The notes: generated by a model from the sequence alone, not told the origin. Positions 40,230 through 49,901 are shown, counted from the stretch's first letter. The stretch: DNA of 64,000 nt from Candidatus Bartonella washoeensis Sb944nv (GCF_000278135.1 NZ_JH725024.1:270934-334933); one strand, 5' to 3'. Translations and numbers: made by a program.

Positions 40230-40346
40230 AGTTCCCTCGAAACTCTTCTTCCCCTCACATTGAAAATAAAAGCACCGGTAAAAATATCCTGATGAGGACC
40301 TAAAAACACGAAAAGGTGTAACCAAAAGAACACGTCTACCGCTCAT

Positions 40347-40903
40347 TTAGCTAGCGTGATGAATTATCCAAATAAGCTTGTCTGGAGATCTATGCGCAAC
40401 ACGACGACCACCTAAAAGCGAAACAATTATTTAACGCAACTTTTACGTGTATAATACATTCTGCATTTCGTGTAAAGCAAAAATAAAACCAATGCGTGTA
40501 TTAATTAAATACACAACCCATTATTTCAATCATTAAAAAATTGACAAAAATATAAGAAAAAAAATGCCTAAATTAGTAAAAAAACAATTCTAGAAAACTG
40601 AGCTTTAGTAAGCATTAAACATATGGCAGATAAATCAGATCACCATAAAGTAGAACATTTTAAGATATTATACACGAACACTGGCCTCCCCCACCATTAA
40701 AATTTCCAAGAACAAAATCGATTACTGTATCCGTATTATGATCACCAAAATTTTTAAAAATTTCCTTTAGCATAAAAGGAAATGATCCGCTTATCAGCTG
40801 CTTTCACACACAAAATAAAAAGAAAGAATACGATAACTTTTGTGTTCATATCAAATAAGAACAATGCGAGAATCTTTTGATAAATCAACATAGCTATAAA
40901 TCA
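40347..40903. other. Intergenic stretch between autotransporters 3 and 4
   Basis: AT-rich, no gene found. It should contain the promoter of autotransporter 3. TGCATTTCGTGTAAA at 40462-40476 resembles the spacer motif of the palindrome array at 26.6 kb. Confidence 0.45.
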
Positions 40904-40930
40904 AAAAGGCAGCACAATGTGCTGCCTTTT
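40904..40930 (-). terminator. Terminator of the fourth autotransporter
   Basis: Perfect 12-pair hairpin, AAAAGGCAGCAC, three-base loop, GTGCTGCCTTTT, with the T-run continuing on the minus strand. It is 28 bases after the stop codon. Confidence 0.9.
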
Positions 40931-40957
40931 ACATCAAAGTACATATTGTACCTTATA

Positions 40958-43900
40958 CTAGAACTGATAGCGCAATCCGCCAGAAAAACTGGTTCCAGAG
41001 AAACCTGCTTTGGTAAGCTTATGCTGATAAGAAAGATCGCCATGAAGGACAAACTTTGGAGACAACTGAGCATTAAAGCCTATTCCACCTTCTAGCGAAG
41101 AACCAAAAGTACCTAACTGGAAAGCATCTTTGAAATGCACTGTTTGTTTTTTTCCAAAACCATGAGAAACATAAAGCTTACCATAGAAGGAAATAGCATT
41201 GACTCCCTCTGATCCAGTCCGAGCTTTGGTCAAACGTCCACCAACACGCGCCACCCACTGATCAAGCCCTCCCATCTCAATATCAAAGTTATCAATATCA
41301 CGAGCCTGATCAAACTGGAGTTGCTGATAAACGACCTGAACTTGTGGATCAAAAATTAAACCTTCATAGCCCATTGCAAATGACTGACCACCAGTCAAGG
41401 AAACGCTCAAAGGTTTGCTCTTTAATGTTGCTGTCTTGTCACGCGCAAGGGTAAGAACATCACCTTTCAACAGACCATAGGAGAAAAGACCATCTACATA
41501 AAAGCCTGTGTCATGCTGCATACTACCATATGCCGTGGCTGCCCATTTATCAAATGTACTTTCTTGACTAAGTTCAACATCCACGGGTTGCAAAGAAAGT
41601 TTACCATAAGTTCCCATAACCCCAAAGGACATAGTACCGTACATACTTTCAATTGTTTGCAACAAAACACCTGCTTCTACAGCGTTATAACCAAGATCAC
41701 CTCCGTAACCATATTCAAGTGCAGACAGATCTGAGGCATAACGGTAATTGCTACCATAGCCGTGCAAGAATAAAGCAGGGTTTTCATGAACTTCCAACAT
41801 TCCACTGGAAGTGGCCCGCAGTGTCTCCAATTGCTTATTTTGATTGCTGACATCCATCAAACCAGCTTGGAAAAAGCTATTTGGCAAGAGCAGATAAGTC
41901 GGAACTTGCGGTACAACTGATCTGACAGCTGTGCGCACAGGCGATCTACTTTTAGAGACAGTAGAAGTATACGCAGAATCAGTCACTTCAACATATTGAT
42001 TTTCTAAGCGGAAATTCCAGAATTCTCCACCATCCTTCATAAACTTCTGATTAGAATGGTCTCCAGTCAAAGTGGCTTTTGGAGCGTAAGAACGAAGAGT
42101 ATATTTGTAAGGAGAATTTTCTAACGCAACATAATCACCACTCAGTTGGAAAGAATCTTTTTCTGCTTTTCCGTAGACCTGAATAATGGAAACACTATGT
42201 GCTGTTTTATCACTTCCATTTTTTTCTCCTACACCTCCAGAAACACCTTGCACATGCACTACAGTTTTTCCAAAAACATCGCCATGAATTAAGAGCCTAT
42301 CGGTTACTTGATTGCCACTCAAATCTCTAGGATTTAAACGCGCATTTAAGTAAATCGAAGCATTACCAGAAGCACTGTAGACAACGCCATTTCCTTTCCC
42401 AATGCGAAGAGTCTGGTATTGGTCCTCGTTCGGCGCCTTTACAAATTGAAGGCTACTATTTGCTAAACGCATAGATGAAATACTCCAATCAGAAGTTGAG
42501 ACTGATTGATGCTCATGTCCGCGTTTTGTTAAAAGCCATTGTGCTCCATTGGACAAATCAATTTTTGCATGAGAACTGCTATCAATGAAAGCACCACCTG
42601 CAATTAAAGAGTCATCAACAAAAACTGATAAATCAGAATTATTTTCAGATCTCAATAATAAATCACCAGAGAGATGTGTTTTCTTTTCTACAGAAACAAG
42701 ACCTCTAGAATTATTACCGTAAATAGCTACATTCTTTGAGACTTCGAAATTAGTTTTTTTCAATGAAACCATCCCTGTCATAGATGTTTTCTCCAATTGC
42801 GCTAAAGCACTTGGCTTAACATTCCTTGTTTGCCTAACAGGTTTCCCATTCCTATCCTGATTCTGTCCATCTACTGGTTGTTGGGCCATACCATCAAAAT
42901 ATATACCGTAGGATCTGTCACCATCCACTTTAACAGTAGAAGATTCGATATTAGCGCGATTCAGAGAAGGACGAAGACGAACGTCTGAAGATCTCTTTCT
43001 CCTGGACGACCCTACCTCAACGTTCTCACCAACATCTCTCATCCATAAACCATTGCCATCAGTAACAACATTCCCATTGGCGAAATCAACAGAACCACGG
43101 TCCCTCAATAAGAAAGCGGCACGCCCAGCGACTTGTGCAGGATTTGACCCAGTCTGTTCTTTTTTTGCAGTAATATTAACTTTGTCTAATGCAACATGCC
43201 CTTCCAATTCCGATCTAACGGCCACTCCATCTGTGAGGCTAATAGATCCAGAATCCATTTTTATCTTACCACCGTTACTAGCCAGGCCAGCAATAGCCGA
43301 ATCTCCACTCAAACTAATTGTGGTACTAGCTAAATCAACAGAAGAATCAGGACCTACCAGAACACCGGCATAATGAGCATTGATCGTCCCATCTGTCATT
43401 TTAACCTTTCCACCTCTTTTAGCTTCAAGCCCAATCCGAGAAGACTGAATAGTTGACTGCTTGCTCAAAACAATCTCTGCATTGTCTTCTGCAAGCACAG
43501 CACTCACAGGCAATAACTGAGTAAGACCAACGTTATTCGCGTGCTCAGCAACAGCACCAATGATAATCACTCCCTCCACATTAAGAATTGTACCCTTGCT
43601 ATTTGCATGCACAGAATGCTTAGTGTTATCACTTACCCTTAGTGTATGATCTTTTATCGTATGTGATTTACCATCATTACACGAATAAGAAGCAACCAAT
43701 TCACTCGCACTATCTCTTGCCACTTTTCCCGTATCATTACACGCAAAACTAACAGCTTGTTCACCATCCGAAACAGCAAGTTGTGGGGATGCAGCTGAGA
43801 ATATACGTTCTAAAGGTACATCAGTTAGAACAGGTGAGCTGTTAGATACAGAAAAAGGTGCACTAGAGGAAGAAGCAAAAACTATAGATTCAGATGATTC

Positions 43901-46750
43901 AGATCTCGCAGGTGACGTAATGAGAACACGCCCTCTCGGTCCAGAATTGTCAGGTGAAAAAACTAGATCAGATCCTGTATCTTCAGCTTCCGCAAATTGA
44001 AAAGACTCCTGATATTCTGAAGCAGACAAAAAATAACTCTTTGAAGCAGACAACAAATAATTCTCTGAAGCAGACAACAAATAATTCTTAGGAGGTTCCT
44101 TATATGCGCTATCAACAGCATTATACCAAGATATAAAAGGACCATAAACAAATTCGCTATCTTCTAAACGAAAATCCCAAAACTCTTTACTATCTTTAAG
44201 CAATGTTGCATCAAAAAACACTGCCTGTGGAGGAGTATATGGATAAGCACGAAGAACATACTTATAAGGGGAACCTCCCAATGTAATATACTCACCATTT
44301 AACTTGAAAGAATCCTCTCTTGCTTTTCCGTAAACCTGAATCATGGAAATACTCTGAGGAGCATTTCTTGAACTACCGTTTCCTTCTACATCTTTATTTT
44401 CTGAAAGATCATGCACATGCACCTTTGTTATCCCAGAAACATTACCGCGAATCAAAAGCCGATCAGTCATTTGACTCACATTAGCAACACCTTCCGTACC
44501 TTTAGAACTAAGCTTCACATTGAAATGAATCCAAGAATCACCACTTGCACTGTAGACCTTTTCATCTCCAGATCCAGCTCCAATACGGAGTGTTTGATAT
44601 TGGTAATCGTCAGATCTTTGAGATTCTGGAAACAAAAATCTAACTGTACTATCCTTAAGATTTAGAGAAGAAATAGAGGAAATAGAAGAATTTAAAGAAC
44701 CTGAACCAGAAGCCTCCCCATCTCCATGAAGACTTTTTGTTAAAAGCCACTCTGACCTATCCGATAACATAACCTCAGCACGAGAATTTTCTGCAACACG
44801 AGCACCACCTACCAGGACAGAACGGTCAGCAATTACCATTATATCAGATTTATTTTCAGATTTTAATAGTAAATCACCAAAAAGAGTTGTGCCATCTTTC
44901 AAAAAAACATAACCACTAGAATTACTACTATAAATACCTACACCTTTAGGAACTGTAAAACTAACGCTTTCCAAAAAGACAAACGCTGGCTGTCGCGTAG
45001 TAAACGCTGGCTGTTGTGTAATATTTTCTTTCTGCACAATATTTACTGGTCTTATCGAACCTGCCGCTTGCTCTCCATTTTCAATTTCAAGCTTGGAAAA
45101 ATATATACCCTTAGATCCTTCACCATTTACTGTAAAAATTGAATTCTCGATTCTGGCTCGATTAATGCTAAATTGATTTAAAGTGACGTAATTGTCAAAA
45201 AAAGGAAAGCGAAGATCATTGAAATTACTGGGGTATACATCACTAACATATGCAGAACTCCAGGAATGGATAATAGGACCATCTAGAGAACTATCTAGAG
45301 AACTATCTAGAAGACTATCTAGAGGACTATCTAGACAATCGTTCTCTGCATCCACCTGAGAATCATCATCCTCTGTTGCTTGAAGATTAATTGCATCACC
45401 GCCTGAACGTAAAGTAACAGTTTCACCGCCCCCACTAGAAGGAGTATTTCTATCACCTTGAGAAGAACCCTCAACTGAACCAGCTTGTGAATCAGTTCGG
45501 AGAGCATCTGCACCATCTGAAGAGCTTCCAACTCCATGACCGGTAGAAGGGTCACTTACAAGTTGCTCAGAACGACTCTGATCAGCACTAGAAAGCTGCT
45601 CCTTTTCTTGAGCACCTCCGGCAACTTCACCCCCACTAGAACCCCATTGAAATGGTGATAAGGAACCTAGCCAACCACCAAACAAACCAGTTGACCTAGC
45701 TACCCGACGAGGAGGAAGTGGCTTTTCCACAAGAAAATTCCTCTCATCAGAACTGTAAAGCAACAGACCATCGAAACCAGTAACATGAACAACCCCATTA
45801 GATAATTCAACAGCCCCCCCTCTGACTACCGAAAAAGCTGCATTATGAGCGGGAGACGAAGATATACTCTCTTTCTCGCTGCTTTCCGCAGTAACAACCT
45901 CTCCCCTTGTCCCAGTAACGGCAACATTGCTTAACTTAACACGCCCCCCATCTTCTGAAACAATCCCCACACCACTTTTAAACTGTATCGAACCAGAATG
46001 CATAACTATTTGACCCCCCTCACTCAACAACCCAATCTTCCCCTCATTTCCTGTTTTAATACTTGTACCCTTTAAATAAATAATTGACCCTGTATCAGCA
46101 AAAGCACCTATGCCAGCAGCATCAACTGTCCCACCATACATTTCGATCACCCCACCTAGATATGACTCAAGCCCATTAGAAAAAGACTGAATGGTTGACG
46201 TTTTGCCTGAAACTGAATTTCCTAAAACAATCGTTCCGCCCTTTCCTACAATTACAGCAGGCACATTGTTGATACTCACTGAATCACCGCCTAGCTCTTC
46301 ATCATCGCTCAGCTCTTCATCATCGCTCAGCTCTTCATCATCGCTCAGCTCTTCATCATCGCTCAGCCTTTCATTAACAGAAACAGACTTATTAGGAGAT
46401 CCCAGAATGACGGTCACACCTTTTCCTTCAACTATTGTCTCTGCCGTTTGTGCCGAAACATTACTTCTCCCACTAACGCTAACACCATCAACCTGCACAA
46501 CTCCTACACTCAAAGCACTCTCACCACTCTCTTTAATTTTAAAAGTATACCCTTCTGGGATGGTGTGCCTTGTACCATCATTACAGGAATAAGGGGAAGT
46601 GGTTTCTGTTCCAGTGAGATTATCACATGAGGAAACAACAGCCACAGCATTAGCCCCTTCCCCCATACAAACATCCATACCTTGTAAAAAGAAGAAAAGG
46701 CTTGTTGTAACAGCACATAAATGTGTACGATTTTTAAATACGTTAATCAT
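40958..46750 (-). CDS. Type V autotransporter 4 with two passengers in tandem (1930 aa)
   Basis: Signal peptide MINVFKNRTHLCAVTTSLF. The passenger occurs twice. Unit one has SPYSCNDGTRHTI near residue 55, beta-helix repeats, YQTLRIG near 717 and FWDFRLED near 860. Unit two has ASYSCNDGKSHTI near 1027, YQTLRIG near 1442 and FWNFRLENQYV near 1580. Only one barrel follows (from about 1612, SVVPQVPTYLLLPNSFFQ, ending LRYQF). Unit one also contains low-complexity insertions: SDDEEL repeats near residue 130-150, a Ser/Gly/Gln-rich stretch at about 380-450, a SLDSxLD run, and a NYLLSASE triple repeat after its end. No break is present. The gene is divergent from the iron transporter, with 207 bases between. 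Confidence 0.9.
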   Translation of the reverse strand: MINVFKNRTHLCAVTTSLFFFLQGMDVCMGEGANAVAVVSSCDNLTGTETTSPYSCNDGTRHTIPEGYTFKIKESGESALSVGVVQVDGVSVSGRSNVSAQTAETIVEGKGVTVILGSPNKSVSVNERLSDDEELSDDEELSDDEELSDDEELGGDSVSINNVPAVIVGKGGTIVLGNSVSGKTSTIQSFSNGLESYLGGVIEMYGGTVDAAGIGAFADTGSIIYLKGTSIKTGNEGKIGLLSEGGQIVMHSGSIQFKSGVGIVSEDGGRVKLSNVAVTGTRGEVVTAESSEKESISSSPAHNAAFSVVRGGAVELSNGVVHVTGFDGLLLYSSDERNFLVEKPLPPRRVARSTGLFGGWLGSLSPFQWGSSGGEVAGGAQEKEQLSSADQSRSEQLVSDPSTGHGVGSSSDGADALRTDSQAGSVEGSSQGDRNTPSSGGGETVTLRSGGDAINLQATEDDDSQVDAENDCLDSPLDSLLDSSLDSSLDGPIIHSWSSAYVSDVYPSNFNDLRFPFFDNYVTLNQFSINRARIENSIFTVNGEGSKGIYFSKLEIENGEQAAGSIRPVNIVQKENITQQPAFTTRQPAFVFLESVSFTVPKGVGIYSSNSSGYVFLKDGTTLFGDLLLKSENKSDIMVIADRSVLVGGARVAENSRAEVMLSDRSEWLLTKSLHGDGEASGSGSLNSSISSISSLNLKDSTVRFLFPESQRSDDYQYQTLRIGAGSGDEKVYSASGDSWIHFNVKLSSKGTEGVANVSQMTDRLLIRGNVSGITKVHVHDLSENKDVEGNGSSRNAPQSISMIQVYGKAREDSFKLNGEYITLGGSPYKYVLRAYPYTPPQAVFFDATLLKDSKEFWDFRLEDSEFVYGPFISWYNAVDSAYKEPPKNYLLSASENYLLSASKSYFLSASEYQESFQFAEAEDTGSDLVFSPDNSGPRGRVLITSPARSESSESIVFASSSSAPFSVSNSSPVLTDVPLERIFSAASPQLAVSDGEQAVSFACNDTGKVARDSASELVASYSCNDGKSHTIKDHTLRVSDNTKHSVHANSKGTILNVEGVIIIGAVAEHANNVGLTQLLPVSAVLAEDNAEIVLSKQSTIQSSRIGLEAKRGGKVKMTDGTINAHYAGVLVGPDSSVDLASTTISLSGDSAIAGLASNGGKIKMDSGSISLTDGVAVRSELEGHVALDKVNITAKKEQTGSNPAQVAGRAAFLLRDRGSVDFANGNVVTDGNGLWMRDVGENVEVGSSRRKRSSDVRLRPSLNRANIESSTVKVDGDRSYGIYFDGMAQQPVDGQNQDRNGKPVRQTRNVKPSALAQLEKTSMTGMVSLKKTNFEVSKNVAIYGNNSRGLVSVEKKTHLSGDLLLRSENNSDLSVFVDDSLIAGGAFIDSSSHAKIDLSNGAQWLLTKRGHEHQSVSTSDWSISSMRLANSSLQFVKAPNEDQYQTLRIGKGNGVVYSASGNASIYLNARLNPRDLSGNQVTDRLLIHGDVFGKTVVHVQGVSGGVGEKNGSDKTAHSVSIIQVYGKAEKDSFQLSGDYVALENSPYKYTLRSYAPKATLTGDHSNQKFMKDGGEFWNFRLENQYVEVTDSAYTSTVSKSRSPVRTAVRSVVPQVPTYLLLPNSFFQAGLMDVSNQNKQLETLRATSSGMLEVHENPALFLHGYGSNYRYASDLSALEYGYGGDLGYNAVEAGVLLQTIESMYGTMSFGVMGTYGKLSLQPVDVELSQESTFDKWAATAYGSMQHDTGFYVDGLFSYGLLKGDVLTLARDKTATLKSKPLSVSLTGGQSFAMGYEGLIFDPQVQVVYQQLQFDQARDIDNFDIEMGGLDQWVARVGGRLTKARTGSEGVNAISFYGKLYVSHGFGKKQTVHFKDAFQLGTFGSSLEGGIGFNAQLSPKFVLHGDLSYQHKLTKAGFSGTSFSGGLRYQF
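44005..44092 (-). repeat. In-frame repeat encoding three YxLSAS units
   Basis: Three copies of a unit of about 24 bases containing ATAATTCTCTGAAGCAGACA or close variants encode NYLLSASE, NYLLSASK and SYFLSASE. They lie in the spacer between the two passengers of autotransporter 4. Confidence 0.8.
46294..46365 (-). repeat. Four perfect 18-bp tandem repeats encoding SDDEEL
   Basis: Unit AGCTCTTCATCATCGCTC (plus-strand) is repeated four times without change. In frame on the minus strand it gives an acidic six-residue repeat in the first passenger of autotransporter 4, with a diverged fifth copy (ELGGDS) next to it. Confidence 0.95.
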
Positions 46751-46957
46751 ATATCCAACTTTCTAAATATACTTGATAAAAGGACTAGATTGCAAAAGCA
46801 CTAGAATTGAGTAAAAATGAGGTAATCGATCGATTTTTAACATATGTTAGACAGCTTTACAACATAATGTTTTTTATGAATTTATCATATTGTGCATAAA
46901 AATGCCTAAATTAGGTTTTTAACTGAGTAAACCTTTGTAATTAAAGTAAAGGATAAA
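46751..46957. promoter_or_regulatory. Divergent promoter region, autotransporter 4 and iron transporter
   Basis: A 207-base AT-rich spacer holds both promoters. AACATATGTT at about 46839-46848 is a perfect ten-base palindrome, and ACATAATGTTTTTTATG lies 20 bases further. I see no clear Fur or Irr consensus. Shared control by iron or heme is an inference from the gene pair. Confidence 0.45.
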
Positions 46958-47893
46958 ATGATGATCAAATATTTGAAATGGGTAACTTATGTATTTGTTG
47001 TTGCAATGAGCTTTGCAACCTTTTTATTGACAAATGCAAATGCAGCAAATGTGACCATTAATCACGTTTCAGGTACCACGACTGTTTCCACCTCTCCGCG
47101 AAAAGTTATCGTGTTTGACCTTGCATCGCTTGATAATATGAACCGCCTTGGAATCGAAGCAGTTGTCGGTGTTCCTGAAGGAAAAAAACCGATGTATTTG
47201 CAACAATTTGATGATGCAAAATACGAAAAAATTGGTACACTTTTTGAACCTAATTATGAAAAAATTGCCGCCATTCAACCCGATCTCATTATCATTTCCT
47301 CGCGTACTCAAGCAAAATATGAAGATTTGTCTAAAATAGCTCCAACTATTGACCTAACAGTAGGGAATGAAAACTCTCTTAAAGATATTGAACGTAATGT
47401 GTCTACTCTTGGAAAAATCTTTGGTAAAGAAAAGGAAGCTGAAGAGCAAATTGCAAAACTCAAAGAAAATTTAGCAGAAGTTCGTAAAAACACTCAAGGG
47501 AAAGGTACAGGGCTTATACTTATGACTTCTGGCGGAAAGATAAGCGCCTTGGGTCCTCATTCACGTTTTGATATTTTCCATTCAACATTTGGAATTGCTC
47601 CCGCAACCGATAAACTAACCGTGCAAAAGCATGGACAACTTATTTCCCCTGAATTTATTCTAGAAACCAATCCTGACTGGTTATTGGTCATTGACCGCGA
47701 TGCAGCAATTGGCCGAGAAGGACAATCCGCAGCACAATTGCTCGACAATGAACTTGTTCAACGCACAAAAGCTGGAAAACAAAACCAAATTATTTATCTG
47801 GATTCTTGGAGCTGGTATAGAGCAAGTGGTGGTCTGACTGGGCTTAATGAAACAGCTCAACAACTCAACAATGCCTTTACAAAGAGCAAATAA
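46958..47893 (+). CDS. Siderophore-type iron ABC transporter, substrate-binding protein (FatB/CeuE-like)
   Basis: Periplasmic binding protein of the FepB/CeuE group. Signal peptide KWVTYVFVVAMSFATFLLTNANAANV, without lipobox Cys. Family marks are VIVFDLASLDNMNRLGIEAV, the cleft segment YEKIGTLFEPNYEKIAAIQPDLII, VSTLGKIFGKEKEAEEQIAKL, SRFDIFHSTFGIAP and LDSWSWYRASGGLTGLNETA near the end. The ligand is probably a catecholate or similar ferric siderophore, or a host-derived iron complex. Bartonella are not known for making siderophores, so this is open. First gene of a four-gene locus. Confidence 0.88.
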   Translation: MMIKYLKWVTYVFVVAMSFATFLLTNANAANVTINHVSGTTTVSTSPRKVIVFDLASLDNMNRLGIEAVVGVPEGKKPMYLQQFDDAKYEKIGTLFEPNYEKIAAIQPDLIIISSRTQAKYEDLSKIAPTIDLTVGNENSLKDIERNVSTLGKIFGKEKEAEEQIAKLKENLAEVRKNTQGKGTGLILMTSGGKISALGPHSRFDIFHSTFGIAPATDKLTVQKHGQLISPEFILETNPDWLLVIDRDAAIGREGQSAAQLLDNELVQRTKAGKQNQIIYLDSWSWYRASGGLTGLNETAQQLNNAFTKSK

Positions 47894-47942
47894 GCAAAAA
47901 AATAATTTACTTGTCATAAAATCAATCATAAAATAAAGTTTT

Positions 47943-47982
47943 AAGAGCAGAAGTTGTTTATAAAAAACCTCTGCTCTTTTTT
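47943..47982 (+). terminator. Internal terminator between binding protein and permease genes
   Basis: AAGAGCAGA and TCTGCTCTT form a nine-pair stem with an 18-base loop, followed by TTTTTCG. It lies 50 bases after the binding-protein stop and 20 before the permease start, so it probably lets more binding protein than permease be made. Confidence 0.8.
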
Positions 47983-48001
47983 CGTTAGGAAATAATTTAA
48001 C

Positions 48002-48958
48002 GTGAAAAATTATTGGATAGCCATAATAATTCTCTCCTTGCTATCTATCTTCAGCATTTTTGTTGGTTATTCTGATGTCACACCCTCTGATCTATTATCA
48101 GGTGATCCACATGCTTGGCTTATCTTCTGGCAAACACGTCTTCCTCGTACAGTTGCAGTGCTTTTAGTAGGACCAGCACTTGCACTCTCGGGCATGATTA
48201 TGCAATTGCTTGCACGCAATCGTTTTGTGGAACCATCAACAGCAGGAACCGTTGAATCCGCCTCTCTTGGAATTCTTTTTGTCATGATTTTCCTACCCAA
48301 TATACCTGTTTTAGGAAAAATGCTCATCACTACAATTTTTGCTATGGCTGGCGCACTCCTTTTTATGCTTTTATTACGCCAGATTCCTCTAAAATCTGCT
48401 CTTATTGTGCCACTCACAGGAATTATGTTGGGGTATGTCATTGGCTCCTTAACCAATGCTATTGCTGATCATGAAATGCTTCTTCCCTCTCTTCAAGCCT
48501 ATTTATTTGGTAGTTTTGCAATGATTCTTGATGGAAAATACGAGCTCTTGTGGTTATCTCTTCCCCTGTGTACCCTTGCCTATTTCACCGCTGATCGCTT
48601 TACAGTAGCCGGTCTGGGAGAAAACTTAACCAATAATCTTGGACTTAATTATCGTAACGTTATGTTTTTGGGTCTTTTTATTGTCTCATTAATCACCGCC
48701 GTTGTAGTCTGTACAATCGGGCGCGTTCCTTTCGTTGGACTTATTATTCCAAACATTGTTTCCAATTTCATGGGCGATAATATGCGCCATACCGCTCCTT
48801 GGGTAGCAATCAATGGTGCAGGACTGGTATTAATCTGTGACATCTTAGGACGAATAATTCATCCTTCTCTTGAAATCCCCATCAGTACTATGATGGGAGT
48901 TATTGGGAGCTTTATCTTTATTATTCTGCTTTTACGCTGGAGAAAGCGTTTTGGATAA
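48002..48958 (+). CDS. Iron-siderophore ABC transporter permease 1 (FecCD family)
   Basis: Inner-membrane permease with eight to ten helices over 318 residues. The family motif WLIFWQTRLPRTVAVLLVGPALALSGMIMQ is near the N terminus, followed by FVEPSTAGTVESASLGIL, the coupling segment LGLNYRNVMFLGLFIVSL, and GRVPFVGLIIPNIV. GTG start, with AGGAAA upstream. It overlaps the second permease by eight bases. Confidence 0.9.
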   Translation: MKNYWIAIIILSLLSIFSIFVGYSDVTPSDLLSGDPHAWLIFWQTRLPRTVAVLLVGPALALSGMIMQLLARNRFVEPSTAGTVESASLGILFVMIFLPNIPVLGKMLITTIFAMAGALLFMLLLRQIPLKSALIVPLTGIMLGYVIGSLTNAIADHEMLLPSLQAYLFGSFAMILDGKYELLWLSLPLCTLAYFTADRFTVAGLGENLTNNLGLNYRNVMFLGLFIVSLITAVVVCTIGRVPFVGLIIPNIVSNFMGDNMRHTAPWVAINGAGLVLICDILGRIIHPSLEIPISTMMGVIGSFIFIILLLRWRKRFG

Positions 48959-49901
48959 AAAGAAAGCAACAACGCTTGTACTGACAACGCTTATCGTAAG
49001 TGCATGCATCGTAATCAGTCTTTATATGACGTGGAATATCAACATTTATACGTGGACATTCCGTCTAACCAAACTTGTTTCTCTTCTTCTCATTGCCTAT
49101 ACAATGAGCGTTTCTACCGTTTTATTTCAAACAATCGTCAATAATCGTCTTCTTACGCCTTCTATTATGGGGTTTGATCAACTTTATATTTTAATAAAAA
49201 CCATCACGATTTATTTTCTTGGCTCTCTTTCCTTGCCTTTTTTAAATGCAGAAGGACAATTCGTTCTTGAGGCTTTTATTCTCATTATCTTTTCAATAAG
49301 CCTTTTTCGCTGGCTATTTTCAGGGAGCCTCAAAGGGCTTCATTTAACCCTCTTGATTGGAGTTGTTTTAGGTGGCTTTTTTTTCAGTTTACGCATGTTC
49401 ATGCAGTTACAATTGAATCCAGACCAAATGATGAATTTAACGGACATTATGTTTGCAAACTTTAATAAATTCAATACGTCATTAATAAGCTTTGCCACAA
49501 TTATTGTCTTCATTGTAAGTCTGATTGCCTGGCGTTCACGTTATCTGCTTGATATTCTTGCACTCGGACGCGAGAACGCTCTCAATCTTGGAGTTGATTA
49601 CCATAAAAGCGTTACAGCTATTCTTATTTTTGTTTCCATTCTCGTATCCATTTCCACATCACTTGTAGGACCTGTTACCTTCTTTGGGCTATTAGTTGCT
49701 AACCTTTCTTATGAACTTTCTCCACAAGCAAAACATAGTGTTGTTGTTCCAATTGCGATATTATTATCTATTATCTGTTTGGTTGGTGGACAATTTATTC
49801 TAGAGCAAATTTTCAATATGGCCGGACGCTTGAGTTTTATTATTGAATTTTGTGGTGGAACCACTTTTTTAATTTTACTGATGAAGGGAAAACTAAAATG
49901 A
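48951..49901 (+). CDS. Iron-siderophore ABC transporter permease 2 (FecCD family)
   Basis: Second permease subunit. I place the start at TTG 48951 (LDKKKATTLVL), which has GGAGAAAG a few bases upstream and overlaps the previous stop. The frame is open further back to 48903, but that would be inside the first permease. Motifs are TFRLTKLVSLLLIAYTMSVSTVLFQTIVNNRLLTPSIMGFD, here diverged as in FatC/CeuC, ALNLGVDYHKSV and GPVTFFGLLVANLSYEL. Its stop overlaps the ATPase start (ATGA). Confidence 0.85.
   Translation: MDKKKATTLVLTTLIVSACIVISLYMTWNINIYTWTFRLTKLVSLLLIAYTMSVSTVLFQTIVNNRLLTPSIMGFDQLYILIKTITIYFLGSLSLPFLNAEGQFVLEAFILIIFSISLFRWLFSGSLKGLHLTLLIGVVLGGFFFSLRMFMQLQLNPDQMMNLTDIMFANFNKFNTSLISFATIIVFIVSLIAWRSRYLLDILALGRENALNLGVDYHKSVTAILIFVSILVSISTSLVGPVTFFGLLVANLSYELSPQAKHSVVVPIAILLSIICLVGGQFILEQIFNMAGRLSFIIEFCGGTTFLILLMKGKLK

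Noticed and set aside
37116-40346. Longer start (40346) for autotransporter 3
   Set aside because: It would place 39 non-signal residues before the conserved leader MIKVFRNHVYLC.
46191-46592. Plus-strand 133-codon frame rich in Ser/Leu
   Set aside because: Antisense shadow of the SDDEEL repeats and surrounding passenger.
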